Source: Russula earlei (taxonomy: Eukaryota; Basidiomycota; Agaricomycetes; Russulales; Russulaceae). From it: 64,000 nucleotides of DNA. The DNA lies in contig JAGFNK010000208.1 of NCBI GenBank assembly GCA_025769875.1, positions 21,575-85,574 on the forward strand. Reading direction: 5' to 3'. The notes beneath the pieces are model-generated. The model did no database searches. It had not been told where the DNA came from and worked only from the letters and a program-made list of their open reading frames with translations. Positions 11,318 through 23,318 of the stretch are shown piece after piece (within the stretch, counting starts at the first letter, position 1; the number at the start of each line of letters is the position of its first letter). The position numbers and the translations under genes are program-made.

Positions 11318-14300
11318 ATGTCGAAACGACGCGCCCACGCAACTAGCGACCTCGACATCGCAACGTCCTCTATGTCAGGCGAGACCTCAGATGTAGATCA
11401 TTCCTTCGACATTTCATCTGCCCTGGCGCAGAAGGGCAAAGCCCCGGGCCTTCTCTCGCAGGACGACGGTACAGACGATGACATGGAGCTCGAGGAAATG
11501 ATAAGGAATTCTATATCCAGGCGCAATGTCAAGAATGGCACTGAGTTGCTGAAAAATACCAAGGGCAAGAAAAAGTTGGCGAGAGGAGAGCTGGGCGGAG
11601 GAAGTTTCCAGAGCATGGGTAACTCCCTCCCCATCATCCGTGTCATCCCAACCCTCATTATTTTCTTTTCCCAGGGCTCTTCCCATGGCTTTTACGCTCC
11701 CTCTCCCTTCAGGGTTTCCGTACACCCACTCCTATCCAGCGACTTTCCATCCCTGTTCTTCTTGCCAACCCCCCTCGAGACCTGGTCGGCATGGCGCGCA
11801 CAGGATCAGGCAAAAGTCTTGCCTTCCTTGTTCCCCTTGTTCAGCGCTTGGGAGGGCGGCATTCACCCATGTTTGGGGCTCGGGCCCTTATTCTTTTACC
11901 CACTCGAGAACTCGCCCTTCAAATCCTCAAGGTAGGGAAGGAGCTCGCCCGTGGTTGGCGAGATAGACATGCCGGCGATAAGGACGGGGACAACTCTGAA
12001 AGCCGGAACAGGGGTCAAGGTTTGCGCTGGGGCCTGGTAGTCGGAGGAGAGGGCATGGATGAACAGTTTGAGATGATTTCGAGCAATCCAGACGTGTACG
12101 GCCTCCTTCCACGCTCCATGAGACCCCCGATCTGATAAACACCCGTTTTCCCTAGCATCATTGCCACCCCAGGACGACTCCTGCACCTTGCGGTAGAGAT
12201 GAACCTCGACCTCCGCTCTGTGCAGTACGTCGTTTTCGACGAGGCGGACCGCCTTTTTGAGATGGGTTTCGAGATGGCTCTCACAGAAATCATACACCGC
12301 CTCCCCGCAAGTCGTCAAACCCTCCTTTTCTCGGCGACGTTGCCCAAGTCACTTGTGGACTTTGCCAAGGCCGGCTTGCAAAACCCGAAACTCGTACGTC
12401 TCGACGCAGAGAGCAAAATCAGCTCGGACCTCCGAATGGCGTTCTTCTCTGTCAAGCAGGACGAGAAGGATGCGTGCCTGCTCGTTCTCCTGCGTGACAT
12501 CATTCGAGTCCCATTGGGCCCGACGGGATCGAATGATCAGGAACCAGGTGACGAGGCAAAAGGCAAACGCGTTTTCCAAGATCAGTTCACGGCACCACAC
12601 CAGACCCTTGTGTTTGCGGCCACGAAGCATCACATCGAGTACCTCACAGCACTCCTCACTGCCGCCGGTTATGCCGTCTCGCACATATATGGCTCACTCG
12701 ATCAGTCCGCGCGTAAGCAACAGATGGATCAGTTCCGACGCGGCCGTACGAACGTCCTAGTGGTGACGGACGTGGCTGCACGAGGGATCGATATTCCTGT
12801 CTTGGCGAACGTAGTCAACTACGACTTTCCGCAAGGTGCACGCGTGTTTGTGCACCGAGTGGGGCGCACAGCCCGTGCGGGACGGTCTGGCTGGGCGTGG
12901 TCGTTTGTGAGCTCCACCGAACTCCCTTATCTCGTCGAACTACAACTATTCCTTGGACGCCCTCTCACGCGCGATGCACCAGGCGACAGCGAAGCATCGT
13001 ACGCTGACAGTCTCGTGCTCGGAGCATTTCCGCGTGAAGTAGTTGACGACGAAGTCGGTTACGTACGGGCCCTCGAGGTTGAACACCATGCGTTACCCAC
13101 GTTGCGGAATGTTATGCGTAAAGGACAAGGTCTGTACGAGCGATCTCGCGGTCACGCGAGTCCCGCGAGCTATGCGCGCGCAAAAGAGATGTCGCGAGAG
13201 CCTTCACGCTGGGGTCTCGTTGCCGCTGCCGCTGCTGGCGGTACGCATCCTGTGCTGCGGTTAAAGAGCCGTACTGTAGGGGGACGCTCCGTGGGTGAAG
13301 ATGAGCGTCGCCGTGCGTTACTTGCCGTTGTGGACTCGTTCCGGCCTGTTGAGACCGCCCTCGAGATTGGCTCCCGTGGGAAGAATGGGAACGCGGATCT
13401 AATGAAGGAACGGAGGAAGGCGCTTTCGAAGGCCACGGAGCGAAGGACGATAATTGAGGTATCTGATGGTGGCGGAGGCGCTGCCGACAACCAGGAATGC
13501 TCACGACTACCAGGAGATTCGGGAATGGCAGACGACGAGGACATCGATGTGTGTTCTGCCACTGTTTCGTGTCGTGTGTGAGTATCGCCCTGATGAATAC
13601 CATCCCATAGGCCGTCTTTGGGTCACTGCCATCATCAAGGCCCTTGAAGGGGAAGTACCACGACTCGGAGTTTTATATTCCCTACAGCCAAGCAGGGTCT
13701 AGCGGGGACAAAGGGTGCGCCCTATTCGGATCGATTAAGGTGAAGCTTACGAAAACTCAGATATTCTCTGCGGGACGGGGAGTCATTCGCCGAGCAGGCA
13801 CGACATGCCACTTTTGATCTCGCTGGGGACGAGGGGATGGCTGTCCAGAAACGTGTTCAATCCAAGTTGACTTGGAACAAGAAAAAGAAAAAGTTTGTGC
13901 GCGGCGATGGCGCCGGCGCCGACAACATCAAGATGGTCAGGACTGAAAGTGGTGTCAAGCTTCCTGCGTCCTATCGTAGTGGGCGGTTCGACGAATGGCG
14001 CGCCAAGGCACGCGCCAACCTGCCTCGCGTTGGCGAGGTGGCCCCAGATCCCCGCCCTCGAGATCGCAAGCGTTTCAAACACACTTCGATTACAGTTGCC
14101 AAGCCTCTTGATAAACTCGCGACGAACTATGAAAGGAAAGCCCGTGCTCAGAAACAATTGGAGGGTGTCGGGACGAAGACCGAGGTGGAGCCTACTAGGA
14201 ACGGTCGCCACAACAACACAAAGGCGCTTACAAGAGCGAGACGATATGGTGACAAGTCTTTGGGTCAGGTACGCAGTGAAATCAAAACGGTCGAGCAAAT

Positions 14301-14376
14301 TCGCAAGGCTCGGAAGACTATGGATAAGCGAAAGGCGAAGAATGCCCGACCGAGCCGCAAGAAGGGGAAGCGATAG
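11318..14376 (+). CDS. DBP10: ATP-dependent RNA helicase DBP10 (DEAD-box)
   Basis: Nucleolar DEAD-box helicase for 60S ribosome assembly. Motifs in order: Q-motif region GGGSFQSMGLFPWLLRSLSL and GFRTPTPIQ; motif I ARTGSGKS; motif Ia PTRELALQ; ATPGR; motif II DEAD (VFDEADRLFEMGF); motif III SATL; the C-terminal lobe with VVTDVAARGIDIP and HRVGRTARAG. The DBP10 C-terminal domain follows (YHDSEFYIPY, then SLRDGESFAEQARHATFDLA), with a basic tail rich in K and R. Exons 11318-11618, 11675-12095, 12156-13548, 13611-13714 and 13761-14376 splice in frame to 944 residues, a normal length for DBP10. No frame defect, in contrast to several neighbours. Confidence 0.96.
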
Positions 14377-15673
14377 AGAGAAACACTTACTGTGCAGAGA
14401 CCCGCGTTGTTCAGCTCAGTGCCCCGTCATCGATGTCGATTTGGGGTCCTGTGCCTTTGAGGCTTACAGCTCTGCCTCTTGCCCTGCTGCCTAGGTTTTT
14501 CCGATATCCAGGCTGTTCCGGTTCTAGCACAAGAATCGCAGTTCGGATGTTGGCGCAAACAAGGAAGGTTTAGGGAAGAGTAGCACTTGGTTCGCAACGG
14601 AGATGCGCACAGGATGGAATTTTTCGTTATGACATTCTCGATATCGCACACTATTTGTTTCGTTGGCCATCATCGAACCTTGTCCCTTGTTGCAGCCCGT
14701 CTAATTAGCGTTTGAAGTCGGGTCGCTTGCTCCGCGCTTCGGTTCACTGGCATTGCGTGAGTTGAGTGGTCACGATCCCCCAGCTCGGAAATGCAGGGCT
14801 AGCCCGATGGGGAATATCCCTCTTGACATGCCGGGCTGTCCAAATTCCAGTTCTGAGGACCTTGTCCGCTGCGAGATACTTAATGTGTTCCGATAACCCT
14901 TACCCAAATGTAATTTGGATCCTTGGCTGGGTGCGACCAGGACCAAGGCGATTGGCACCGTGCCCTAATCTCTCAATAATAATTTGTATGAAACGTTCCA
15001 CGTGGTGTGTGGGCACAAAATCATTTTGGCGCGAGATTGATTAAATTCATTCCCCGCTCACGACTCCAGTTCACGCGTCTCCATCCATACATCCATACGT
15101 CGGCCATGGATCGCGTCGCACTCAGCTCAGATATCGTTCCCTTCCTGTGCCTCCCAGCTTCATCGCGTCGACGCTCCACAGGATGTCTTCATCTCTGCTC
15201 GCCATTACTTGTCTCCCTCCCATCGCGCGCGAGATCATGGCCGCAACACGCACACATGGCTGTGTAAGAGTGCCAACATTCCCTTTTCCATGCGGCTCCC
15301 CGCGTTTCCTAGCGTAAGGTTTCCGATGTGTCACGCACACCTCGGATGGCACCGCCACTAGCATACGTTGCCTGCTGTATGGATTTTCCAGGGCTTTTCA
15401 TTCACGCTAATTTATTGCGTTGGCTCCCCGTCGCGCCACCCGTCTAATGGAAAGACCAGGGAAAAGGTGAAACATCCCTCCGTGATGTAGTTGGGACGAT
15501 CTCCAGGAGCCAGGCTGTATTCGGTACGTACATCCGTGGCGTGATACGGTGCCCCCCCCCCCACCCCCCCCCCCTCTGAGGTGCCAACTACTGACATATA
15601 AAAGCTACTGGTTGGCCGTAGCGGAGAGCCCTCACCACCACATCCACCACCGCGTCCTCAAAAGCACTCTACG
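14377..15673. other. Intergenic, about 1.3 kb
   Basis: I see no coding pattern. It contains two C-rich runs near 15551-15576 interrupted by a single A, and the promoter of the next gene at its right end. Confidence 0.5.
15596..15604 (+). promoter_or_regulatory. TATA box of the 15.7 kb gene
   Basis: The sequence atataaaag lies about 70 bases upstream of the ATG at 15674 and is followed by a CA-rich leader, a typical fungal core promoter layout. Confidence 0.5.
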
Positions 15674-16589
15674 ATGAGTTACCATCACACTCCCCCGAGC
15701 CAATTGAACGATCCGAGCATGCACTCCGGTCCTCAACTGCTCGTCGACGGGTACATATCCCAGTGTTTCGGTTCCAAGTCAGCCGAGGGACACTTCTCTT
15801 GTGTGCTGAAGACCAGGCCTTTCCGCGCCTCACCTTGCGTTGTGAGAGGACACGTTTACTTCGTCGTCACCGCCGTTCCTCCGTACATCTTCTATCTATT
15901 TCCCAACCAGCCCAGTTGGGTCATCGACCGCGCCGTCGTGGGCTACGGGACTGTTATACCACAGACGTTGTGGGTTCCACATACGGCCACTGATCAAAGG
16001 CAGCACGTCGTGGAGGCGGAACTGCAGATGCCCATCTTTTTCGAAGGCGTGAACGGGAGACTCGGCCTTTCCCTCGAAGCCGCCTCCACGGGCCGATGCA
16101 ATGATCTCCTCAATGCCCAGGGCCACGCGCCACTTGGTTTGAAGTCAACAACGCACATCCGCATCGGGGTGAGTGACTTTTTTTTTTTTTTTTTTTCTGT
16201 CCTGTGGTAAGGGGGCCCCCGTCGTTGATCTTATTCCTACATCTTTTTAGTGGCCCGGATATGTGGAGTTTAAGCGCCAGGTCCAAACCCGTGACGAAAC
16301 GAGCCAGCGCAATCCCATAACCATCTTCCGGTTCGCGTACCACATCGGACGATCCGTCGATGCCTTTCTCAAGGTAAGAGTCTTTTCGGCTGAGCTCCGA
16401 AGTATTGGGGTGCTGATACTTGCATTTTTATCCCGCCAGACTTGCCAACCGGATCCCGGGGCTCACCACCCGCGTTGGCTCATCGGGGAAGGCGCGATCT
16501 CGCCACGGGATATCGTGATCATCGGCGCCATTCATGTATCCTCTGGGTCTTGGATGCCAATTTTGCAAATGAACCGTTATATTTTCTGA
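15674..16589 (+). CDS. Unrecognised 255-residue protein, paralogue of decayed copy at 19 kb
   Basis: I do not recognise the family. Exons 15674-16168, 16251-16373 and 16440-16589 join in phase 0 at both junctions to 255 residues. Visible segments: LLVDGYISQCFGSKSAEGHF, a hydrophobic stretch HVYFVVTAVPPYIFYLF, RLGLSLEAASTGRCNDLLNA, then NPITIFRFAYHIGRSVDAFL and VIIGAIHVSSGSWMPIL. No signal peptide is evident and no catalytic motif stands out. Intron 1 carries a long T run at about 16177-16197. The decayed second copy at 18960-20010 includes matching 3' flank, so the locus duplicated as a block. Intact frame and clean introns favour a real gene. Confidence 0.75.
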
Positions 16590-18010
16590 CCTGACCTGGG
16601 GCGACGCCCCCCCCCCCCCCCCCACGATATCTTCAGCTTATCTTTACTTGCAGGGCGTAATGTAGAAAAGTGCCCTCGTAAGCGTTACCATCGTTTCTCT
16701 GCCCTTGTCCGCTTCGTCACAATAAATAGATGTACACAGCTACGTACGATACCCAGACTAGTTGTAGCATACGGCTCATATACTGTTTCGAGAGGTGATT
16801 GACCCAAAAATGTCTATACTGTAGTGGTGACTGTCGTATCGCGAAAAAAATATAATGATCCCTAGAAGTCGACGGTCACCATCATTGATTTATTCACGTG
16901 TGCAGTTAGTCACGGTACTCGGAACATGGTTACCACCTGTTTGCGCGAGGGGATCTCGGCAACTGGATGATCGATTCCTGGTTCGCCTTTGCGCGGGGGT
17001 GCCTTGGGTTTGAAACAGAACGGATGGAAGAAATCCGTTCTTTACTCGTATGTGCCTCACGAACGTCATATCACGGACAGGTGGACGAGCGTCGCTCGGA
17101 GCATCAATTGGAAATACTTAAAGGTCCGCGGGGATGCGGAGATAAGACCCTGAGGAGGAACAACACTACATGCACTCCTTGCAGCCCGCCGAGAGGATCG
17201 TCCGCTCTGAGCACACGGAGGACGACGACATCCTCTTTATCCGTTCGCGTTCGGTCGATCAGTTCTGCGGTGCGTCGCCGTGTCATGAGGGTCCCGTGTT
17301 GCCGAAGCGGCAGCTCAAAAAAAAAAAAAGGGGGGCCGCAGGATCCAGTTCCGAGTGCCCCGAGTGCTGATGGATGGAGGTATTCAGTCATTCATCACAT
17401 CATGATGAGCCAAGGAGCCCATTCGCTTCTAATTTGAAACCCCCCCCCCCCCACACACACACACCTCATCTAAGCTCTGATCTTCTTCCACGTTCTGTCA
17501 CCGTCAGACATGTTTACAGGAAGCGAGTGCCGAAAGACGGGCTACGTCTTCACTGTGGGTGGGGGGGTGTAAACGTTCCAGTGCCAGATGCCTTGTTCAC
17601 ATGGGATGACGACCTGGTGCAGATTGGCGGAATCCGCGACAGTATGGTAAGGATTCTGTCCTATCATTCATGTCTGCGAGTCATCTCCAAACTCCAGAGA
17701 TCTCGGCTGGAGACGTGCCATGTCGTGCGTGCATTCCATTTCTTCAATTCTCTCACTCTCATTTTTTTTTTTTTTTGAATGCGTTTTATTCCTAGTTATG
17801 TTATCGATTATTATGCTAACTGGGGATAAGTGCTGGGGGTGTAGCGGGAAATTGGCCATTAGCCCCCACGGCGCGCTGAAGCCGGTTGTGAGGGGAAAAA
17901 AAATGAAGCGTTACGCACGATCCCTGGTTTGGAACATGTGGAGCTCGGGAGGGGAGAGTAGCTTACTCGGGGCCAACGCGATTGCATCATACCCACTAAA
18001 ACATCACGAT
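16590..18010. other. Gene-poor stretch with mononucleotide runs
   Basis: 16590-16900 is the 3' flank that is also present, diverged, behind the second copy at 19.8-20.0 kb. From 16940 to 17800 there are only short open frames, some with a coding look on the plus strand near 17190-17330 and 17520-17650, but no gene could be assembled. Runs of C (16605-16622, 17441-17452 followed by a CA repeat), A (17319-17331) and T (17763-17776) are present. Confidence 0.4.
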
Positions 18011-18220
18011 TTTTGGTAGATTGTGGGTTTGTGCGGGTGGCTTATATGGAGGTGTTGTGGGCATCAGTTGGTGTTTTTGTTTGCTTGGGGGATTGTGTCG
18101 TGTCGGGTGTGGATAAAACATGACAAAGGGCAGGTAGTTTGGCCTGGGTGGGTGGCGCCTGTTGTTGATGTGGTGGGTGTGTTCGCGTCCATTGGTGTAA
18201 GGGGTGTCGTTCTTACGGGT

Positions 18221-18465
18221 GGGGTTCTAAGCGGGTGGGTTCCAACTGTGTGTTGCGTATTCCATGGGAGGGTGCTGAGTGTCTCCAAGTGGGCATCGAA
18301 GGATAGTGGGCAAGTTTTCTAGATGCCATGCGTGTTGATGTTGGGCGTTGTGATTGCAAACGTTGCTGGAGGATGGATTTAAGGATAATTCCTCACTAGG
18401 AGGGGTCTCCAGGTGGTTTCGGGGTTAAAACCATCCCTGCCCCGACATTTGACGTGGGTGGGAAA
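18221..18465. repeat. Dispersed repeat, copy 1
   Basis: From about 18221 to 18465 the sequence matches 53703-53945 at high identity with small indels (shared landmarks: ggttctaagcgggtgggttc, tccatgggagggtgctgagt, catttgacgtgggt). The minus strand is C-rich and reads THPLRT and HTVGTHPLRT-like peptide in both copies, suggesting a fragment of a mobile element lying on the minus strand. Class not determined. Confidence 0.8.
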
Positions 18466-18959
18466 ACTGCGCCTGGTGGTGGTAGCAGAACAAGGAGCCA
18501 CGGGTTTTTCAATCCTCACAGTCACAATGTTCAATTCCTCGTCATCTTCTATCGCAAACGATCCGGAGACAGGAACAGAGACGAGTCGAGTAGCTAAAGA
18601 GTCGCTAGAGTGAAGTGCCGGCAGCCGGTGAGTTCTCGCAATCCCGCGACGAGGCAGTACTACTTGGCTTTTTTTGACCACGCGGCGTGGCAGATACGGT
18701 GCCAAAAAGCCATCGCATCCCGAGGACGGGGAACCCCCTTGGCACGAAACGAAACGATTGGTATCGCACCGCGAATTAATTAATTAACCTCCCAGCAGGT
18801 CCGTCCCACAACCGCTTTTTAGGCACCACTGCAGCAGTCCTATCAAAGGGAAGGCGGGAAATCCGGCGCGGGCGCGATGGTAAACCCGGACGAGGTCCAA
18901 TCTTCGTCTTTCGCGCTCGGCGTTGAGCCTCGGACAAAGGACCGTAAAACGCTCCTTTC

Positions 18960-20010
18960 GTCAGTCTCTCTCTGGCCCAGAGACTCTCCGGCACCCGCTC
19001 TGTCCTCCTCGACGGGTACACATACCCCCAATGTCTCGGTCCCCCCCCCCCCCCCACGAGCTGAGGGCCCCGGGCTGGCTCTTCCATTCTCTTCTGAAAG
19101 CTCCGCGTGTCGGAGAGCAAGCCCTCGCTTCGTTGTCACCTCTGTGCGTGGGCCCCAATTTCCCAACAATTCCAGTCGGATTATTCACCGCGGCGTCGTT
19201 GGTCGTGCCCCAGAGGTCATGGACGCCGGAAGAAGACACGTCCTCCGAAGAGGCGCAATTGCAGTTCCCCACCTTTTTTTTTTTTTTTTTTCCACCCACG
19301 AATGGGGGCTGAGTCTCGGCCTTTCTCTTGAAGCTGTCGTCGCAGGACGATGCCTCGATCTATCTATCCGCTCAATGCTCAGAGTGCTGCACCACTAGGT
19401 CATAGACACACAACGCATATTCGTATCCTTTACCGATTGATTGAAGCTCTCCACCTCTCAGTGGCTTGGTTACGATGACTCGAGACGCCAGATTCCACCT
19501 CGCGGCGTACGAAACGTTTCAGCCCGATCCCATAACTTGGCTTAAGTTTGCCTACCATATCCGATCTGTGGGTGGATGCCCTTCTCTCTTCGATCAATAT
19601 GCCAAAGACCGATTTGCTGACATTTTCTGACCCCGCCCGATCTGCCAACTGGATGCCCGGTACCAGGTCTCCCCCCCCGTTGGCGCATTGGGATTTTACC
19701 ACATGATTATCGGCGCCATCCATGTATCCTCTGGGAGTCGGATCGGCCGATCTTGCAACTGATCATGAGTTTCATCCTGATATTCGGTCCGCAGCATTTT
19801 CTGCAATATTTTTTCACTTACGGGCGTAATGTAGGAGTGCTATGCGTTGTTCTATTATCGTTTCTCTATTCTTGTCTGCTACGCCATAAAAGACATGGCA
19901 TGATACGTGGTCTAGGTGTACCACATATCCCATATACTATATCAGGGCGTAATTGTCTCAAAATTGTATCGCTGACTGTTGTACTGCGGGAAATGGATCA
20001 TATACTACAA
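18960..20010 (+). pseudogene. Degenerate duplicate of the 15.7 kb gene
   Basis: The order of matching blocks follows the intact gene: a cgacgggtacacatacccc block, then LGLSLEAVVAGRCLDL against LGLSLEAASTGRCNDL, then an exon 2 match (tggcttggttacgatgac; DPITWLKFAYHIRSV in place of NPITIFRFAYHIGRSV), then cggcgccatccatgtatcctctggg matching the last exon, then 3' flank with gggcgtaatgtag and atcgtttctct. Multiple indels, stops and a T17-19 tract inside what is coding sequence in the intact copy show it is dead. A C run at 19040-19055 is also specific to this copy. Confidence 0.8.
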
Positions 20011-20329
20011 CAAAAGGACCCGTTTGTTGGGTAACAAATCCTACCTGGCTACGGCATCATCTTTTGTAGTCTTGTTTTATTTGTTGGCTGGTTTTGTGAG
20101 AGCGGGACCTACTTTGTCATTCCCACGTGGACATACGAACAACGAAACCGGACCAGAACAAGCACATTTAAAACGAATACAATGCAGGGTGGATGAACGA
20201 AGTGATACATGCAATACGCAACCGCAAGACTACGAGAGAAGAGTGGTGTCTATATGCCGCACCTCGGCCGTGGATCTCCTAGACCTAGCTTTCTCCTCAT
20301 CCCATGCCAATCATGGAGCAATTCGTCTA
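20011..20329. other. Intergenic
   Basis: About 320 bases; no gene or motif seen. Confidence 0.4.
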
Positions 20330-21439
20330 TCATTCGTGGGAGGCGTAGGGCGACCAAAAAAGATGTTCCTTTAAACGGAAGAATAAGCCACATCCTTGCT
20401 GCGAATGAGCAAAACGGTGCAACCGTGAAAACTCCATAACACTGCCGGGTATCCGTGTCAACATAGAAATAGGAGAACGGGGATCCGCCGAGGGCGAACG
20501 AATGATCGCTGGCGCTTGCATGGGGGACAGTTCCGGGGTCGGTAGCCCGAATGGCACATGGCGGCCAGACGTGCTCAGGTGCGCAGTGGGGGGATTGTCG
20601 TCACCTGTGAAGGAGGGGTAGAACGGCATCTGCGGGCTGAGCCGGTGGCTTGGCTGAGCCTGCAAATGGCTAGATAATCTCGATGATCCAGACGCTGAGG
20701 ATGTACATCGTGACATTGGGAGTGGCACGTCATAGTCTGAAGGTACGCCACTTTTCATGCACTCTCTCTCTTCGCCCGGTGTGTGGCCGCTCGCAGCTGA
20801 TCCTGGTTGCCCTAGCAATGGCTGGTCTTGAGACGCAGGTGGGACTCGTGGAGAGGGCTCGCTTCTTATCGGACTTCGCTCTTCGATGCTTCCTGCACGT
20901 TTATACGACAGGCTTCCTGATGGCGTCGGGGTTATCGACCGATATGACTGAGGATGACATCCCGAAGAAAGTAGCGCCGCCCCCTCTATCGACAGCCCCA
21001 GACCTGTGACTTCTGCCGGACGATTCGGAGGAGCCTCCAGATTGGTATGCGGTGGTAGCAAAGGGGACCACAGCGGCCACACCCGAGGTGGAGATGGGGG
21101 AGAAATATCGATAGGACTAGGCGGGGGCTTATAGGTCAGGAGGTGAGTGAGACATCAGGACGTAGAAGCGACTAACGAAGGTGACAGCGAAGGTGATAGA
21201 CATACGTCATCATTTCGCATGCATGATCGATCTGCATGTAAGAAACATGTATGCTCCAAAGGACTCAGGACGCCAGGTAGGCTACCGAGGCCAGATTCGT
21301 CGGGGGACGCACATAGTGCCGGTGGTGTCAACAGTGGGTCGTCCTCACGTTTTCCTGTACTTGAAACTCCTTGAATTTGCGAGGACAGACCTAGGATGGC
21401 GTCTTTCACCGGACTCGAGGAGGCCAAGGGAGAGACCAC
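20330..21439 (-). CDS. Possible Ser/Pro-rich protein or 3' exons of the 22 kb gene
   Basis: Two open stretches on the minus strand (21439-21155 and 21082-20330) are rich in Ser and Pro (for example SPVKDAILGLSSQIQGVSST and PTPELSPMQAPAIIRSPSAD). They could be a separate gene or downstream exons of the RNase H1 N-terminal domain gene, which is also Ser/Arg/Pro-rich and on the same strand. No domain recognised and no ATG or splice chain could be fixed. The composition is biased enough that chance open frames cannot be excluded. Confidence 0.35.
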
Positions 21440-21843
21440 AGGCTGTGGCGCCCACCTGGCACCATGTGCGAAGCGTCCGGGTGATTCCTAATATCCCTAC
21501 TTCCGAGATATTGACATCGAAGCTGAAGACACTTTGACATATCTCCGCGGAACTCGCCAGTGATATATGTGAACACGCCGAAGACGGGCGTGATAAAACT
21601 GGCGCGTGGAGAGCCCCATCTGGCTCTACCCCGGTCTGCAGATAATGAGTGTTTGCGTCGGTTTCAGACCAAACGGCAGAATCAAGAGATGCGTCCTTGA
21701 CTCTGTTGACTCTGGACGCTTGCTCTCCTCTTACAGTTCGCCTTCCCCATTTGATCGAGGTGATGCAGGCATATTCACGTGAGGATGTTGGCCTCCACGG
21801 GTATGAACTGAATTAAAGGCAAGAGACTTGTTAGACAAAGGAC

Positions 21844-22686
21844 TCAGGTATTGGGAGGTAGGATATCGGAACCTTGGGACCCATTGTCCTGATCGTCTTC
21901 AATTTGGTGCAAGCGCGAGAGAATATGCATGGAGTCGTTGGTCACTCTGGGACTCTCCTGGGAAAGTCGCCTTGGCTCTATCGATGTCCTGGTAGGTCTT
22001 GCCTGGTCACGCGGGATGGAGGTGCGATCACCAGCGCTGGATGGTCTCGAAAATGTACGTACGGTCACGCGGTGGCCCTCCTGCCACCTTTCATTGCCCA
22101 CGAGTCCAGTGCGATCCACAGATGTTGCATGTGTCGACTCAGGACGCTCGGCGCCATACATATGACCTGACTCATTACGTGGTCCTTGGTTGGAGAGTCG
22201 GGTTCCTCGCGGCTCAAGTTCCGTGGAAATGCGGTTTATTCTCCCAGCAAGGTCTGATGGGCCTGCGTGCGTCGACGAAAAAATATTTGTGGGTGCGTCA
22301 TTCCGAGGGAAACGGCGTTGCAGTACGGTAACGGGGCGAGGTGTAGGCCGCGCGATGGTGCATCTATTGTATGCTTCCCGAGAAAGCCCTGTTTCCTCCG
22401 TACAGTGGTGGGCCGGTGCCAGTGACGCCACTTCTGGTTCTGGGTCTAACCGTACCACTCGCACCGAGCCCTCGCGAGCTGCCCTATTGAAGGCCTCCCA
22501 TGCTTCTGCGTATGTTTTGAATTTCTTGTGGATTGCCCCGGAAATTTCGCTGACTTTCGGGGCAACTTGGGTCCTACAGGGTTGGTCCGTCAATTCGCAT
22601 ATAACAGACCGGCGAGCCAGAAGATACCAGTCGCCATAAACACCTGGCTGCGTTCCTACAATCACAGTGTAGTACCACTTCACCAT
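21844..22686 (-). CDS. Protein with RNase H1-type N-terminal (caulimovirus VI-like) domain
   Basis: The start MVKWYYTVIVGTQPGVYGDW matches the small N-terminal nucleic-acid-binding domain of eukaryotic RNase H1, including the W and PGVY core. An intron at about 22574-22629 splits the Trp codon; splicing gives DWTQVAPKVSEISGAIHKKF, then KTYAEAWEAFNRA, the second half of the domain. The remainder is a low-complexity tail rich in R, S, T and P. There is no RNase H catalytic domain in reach. In fungi such stand-alone domains are common and their role is not known. The ATG could be internal to a larger gene; exons further downstream at 20.3-21.4 kb may belong here. Confidence 0.6.
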   Translation of the reverse strand: MVKWYYTVIVGTQPGVYGDWYLLARRSVICELTDQPCRTQVAPKVSEISGAIHKKFKTYAEAWEAFNRAAREGSVRVVRLDPEPEVASLAPAHHCTEETGLSREAYNRCTIARPTPRPVTVLQRRFPRNDAPTNIFSSTHAGPSDLAGRINRISTELEPRGTRLSNQGPRNESGHMYGAERPESTHATSVDRTGLVGNERWQEGHRVTVRTFSRPSSAGDRTSIPRDQARPTRTSIEPRRLSQESPRVTNDSMHILSRLHQIEDDQDNGSQGSDILPPNT

Positions 22687-23318
22687 TCAGATTATGCCTG
22701 ATAGCCGTTTTCCAGTCGTGCAGATGGGCGCAGGCGCAAGGAAGTACGCAGTCGTGGTGCAGCCCGCGCCGCCTTCGCGGCACCGGACATAGCCGTACCC
22801 GACAACAGAGCCACTCCAACCGCCGGGATGCGGACTGCGGTGGGAGCGTCAGTGGCATTCGGGTGCTATTCTATAATCCCACTGGCTTATGGCTATGTGG
22901 TACCGCTTCGGATGGGTCATTGCACACGTTTGGTCACTTGTTTATCAAACTTAGGTAGGTTGAAGCTTTGATTGTTGAGGCTCGCGATGAGGCTCTTCGA
23001 TACGCGATTCCGGACCAAACTAGTGGCACCGGTTACTCCCATATCTTAGGAATATTGAAGGGACAAATATTGTTGGTTAAAGCCACTGACTTGCGGCACC
23101 CGAGGGTAGGTATGTATTTGTAAAGGAGCGTAGACGATTCATGACTTCGAAGACCTTGCAAGGTCGCTTGTGGGGCAGCCAGCCTTCCGCAAACAATGAT
23201 TGCCAATGGACGAATTGCATTATTGATGTACTCCGCGATATGGTGGTGGCTGGGCGATCAACTTCGTTCACACAATCCTGAAAATATAACCTAAAAAAAG
23301 GCGGCGTGGAGCCATGGT
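22687..23318. other. Intergenic
   Basis: Contains the 5' flank of the minus-strand 22 kb gene and the 3' flank of ATG27. No further gene seen. Confidence 0.4.
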
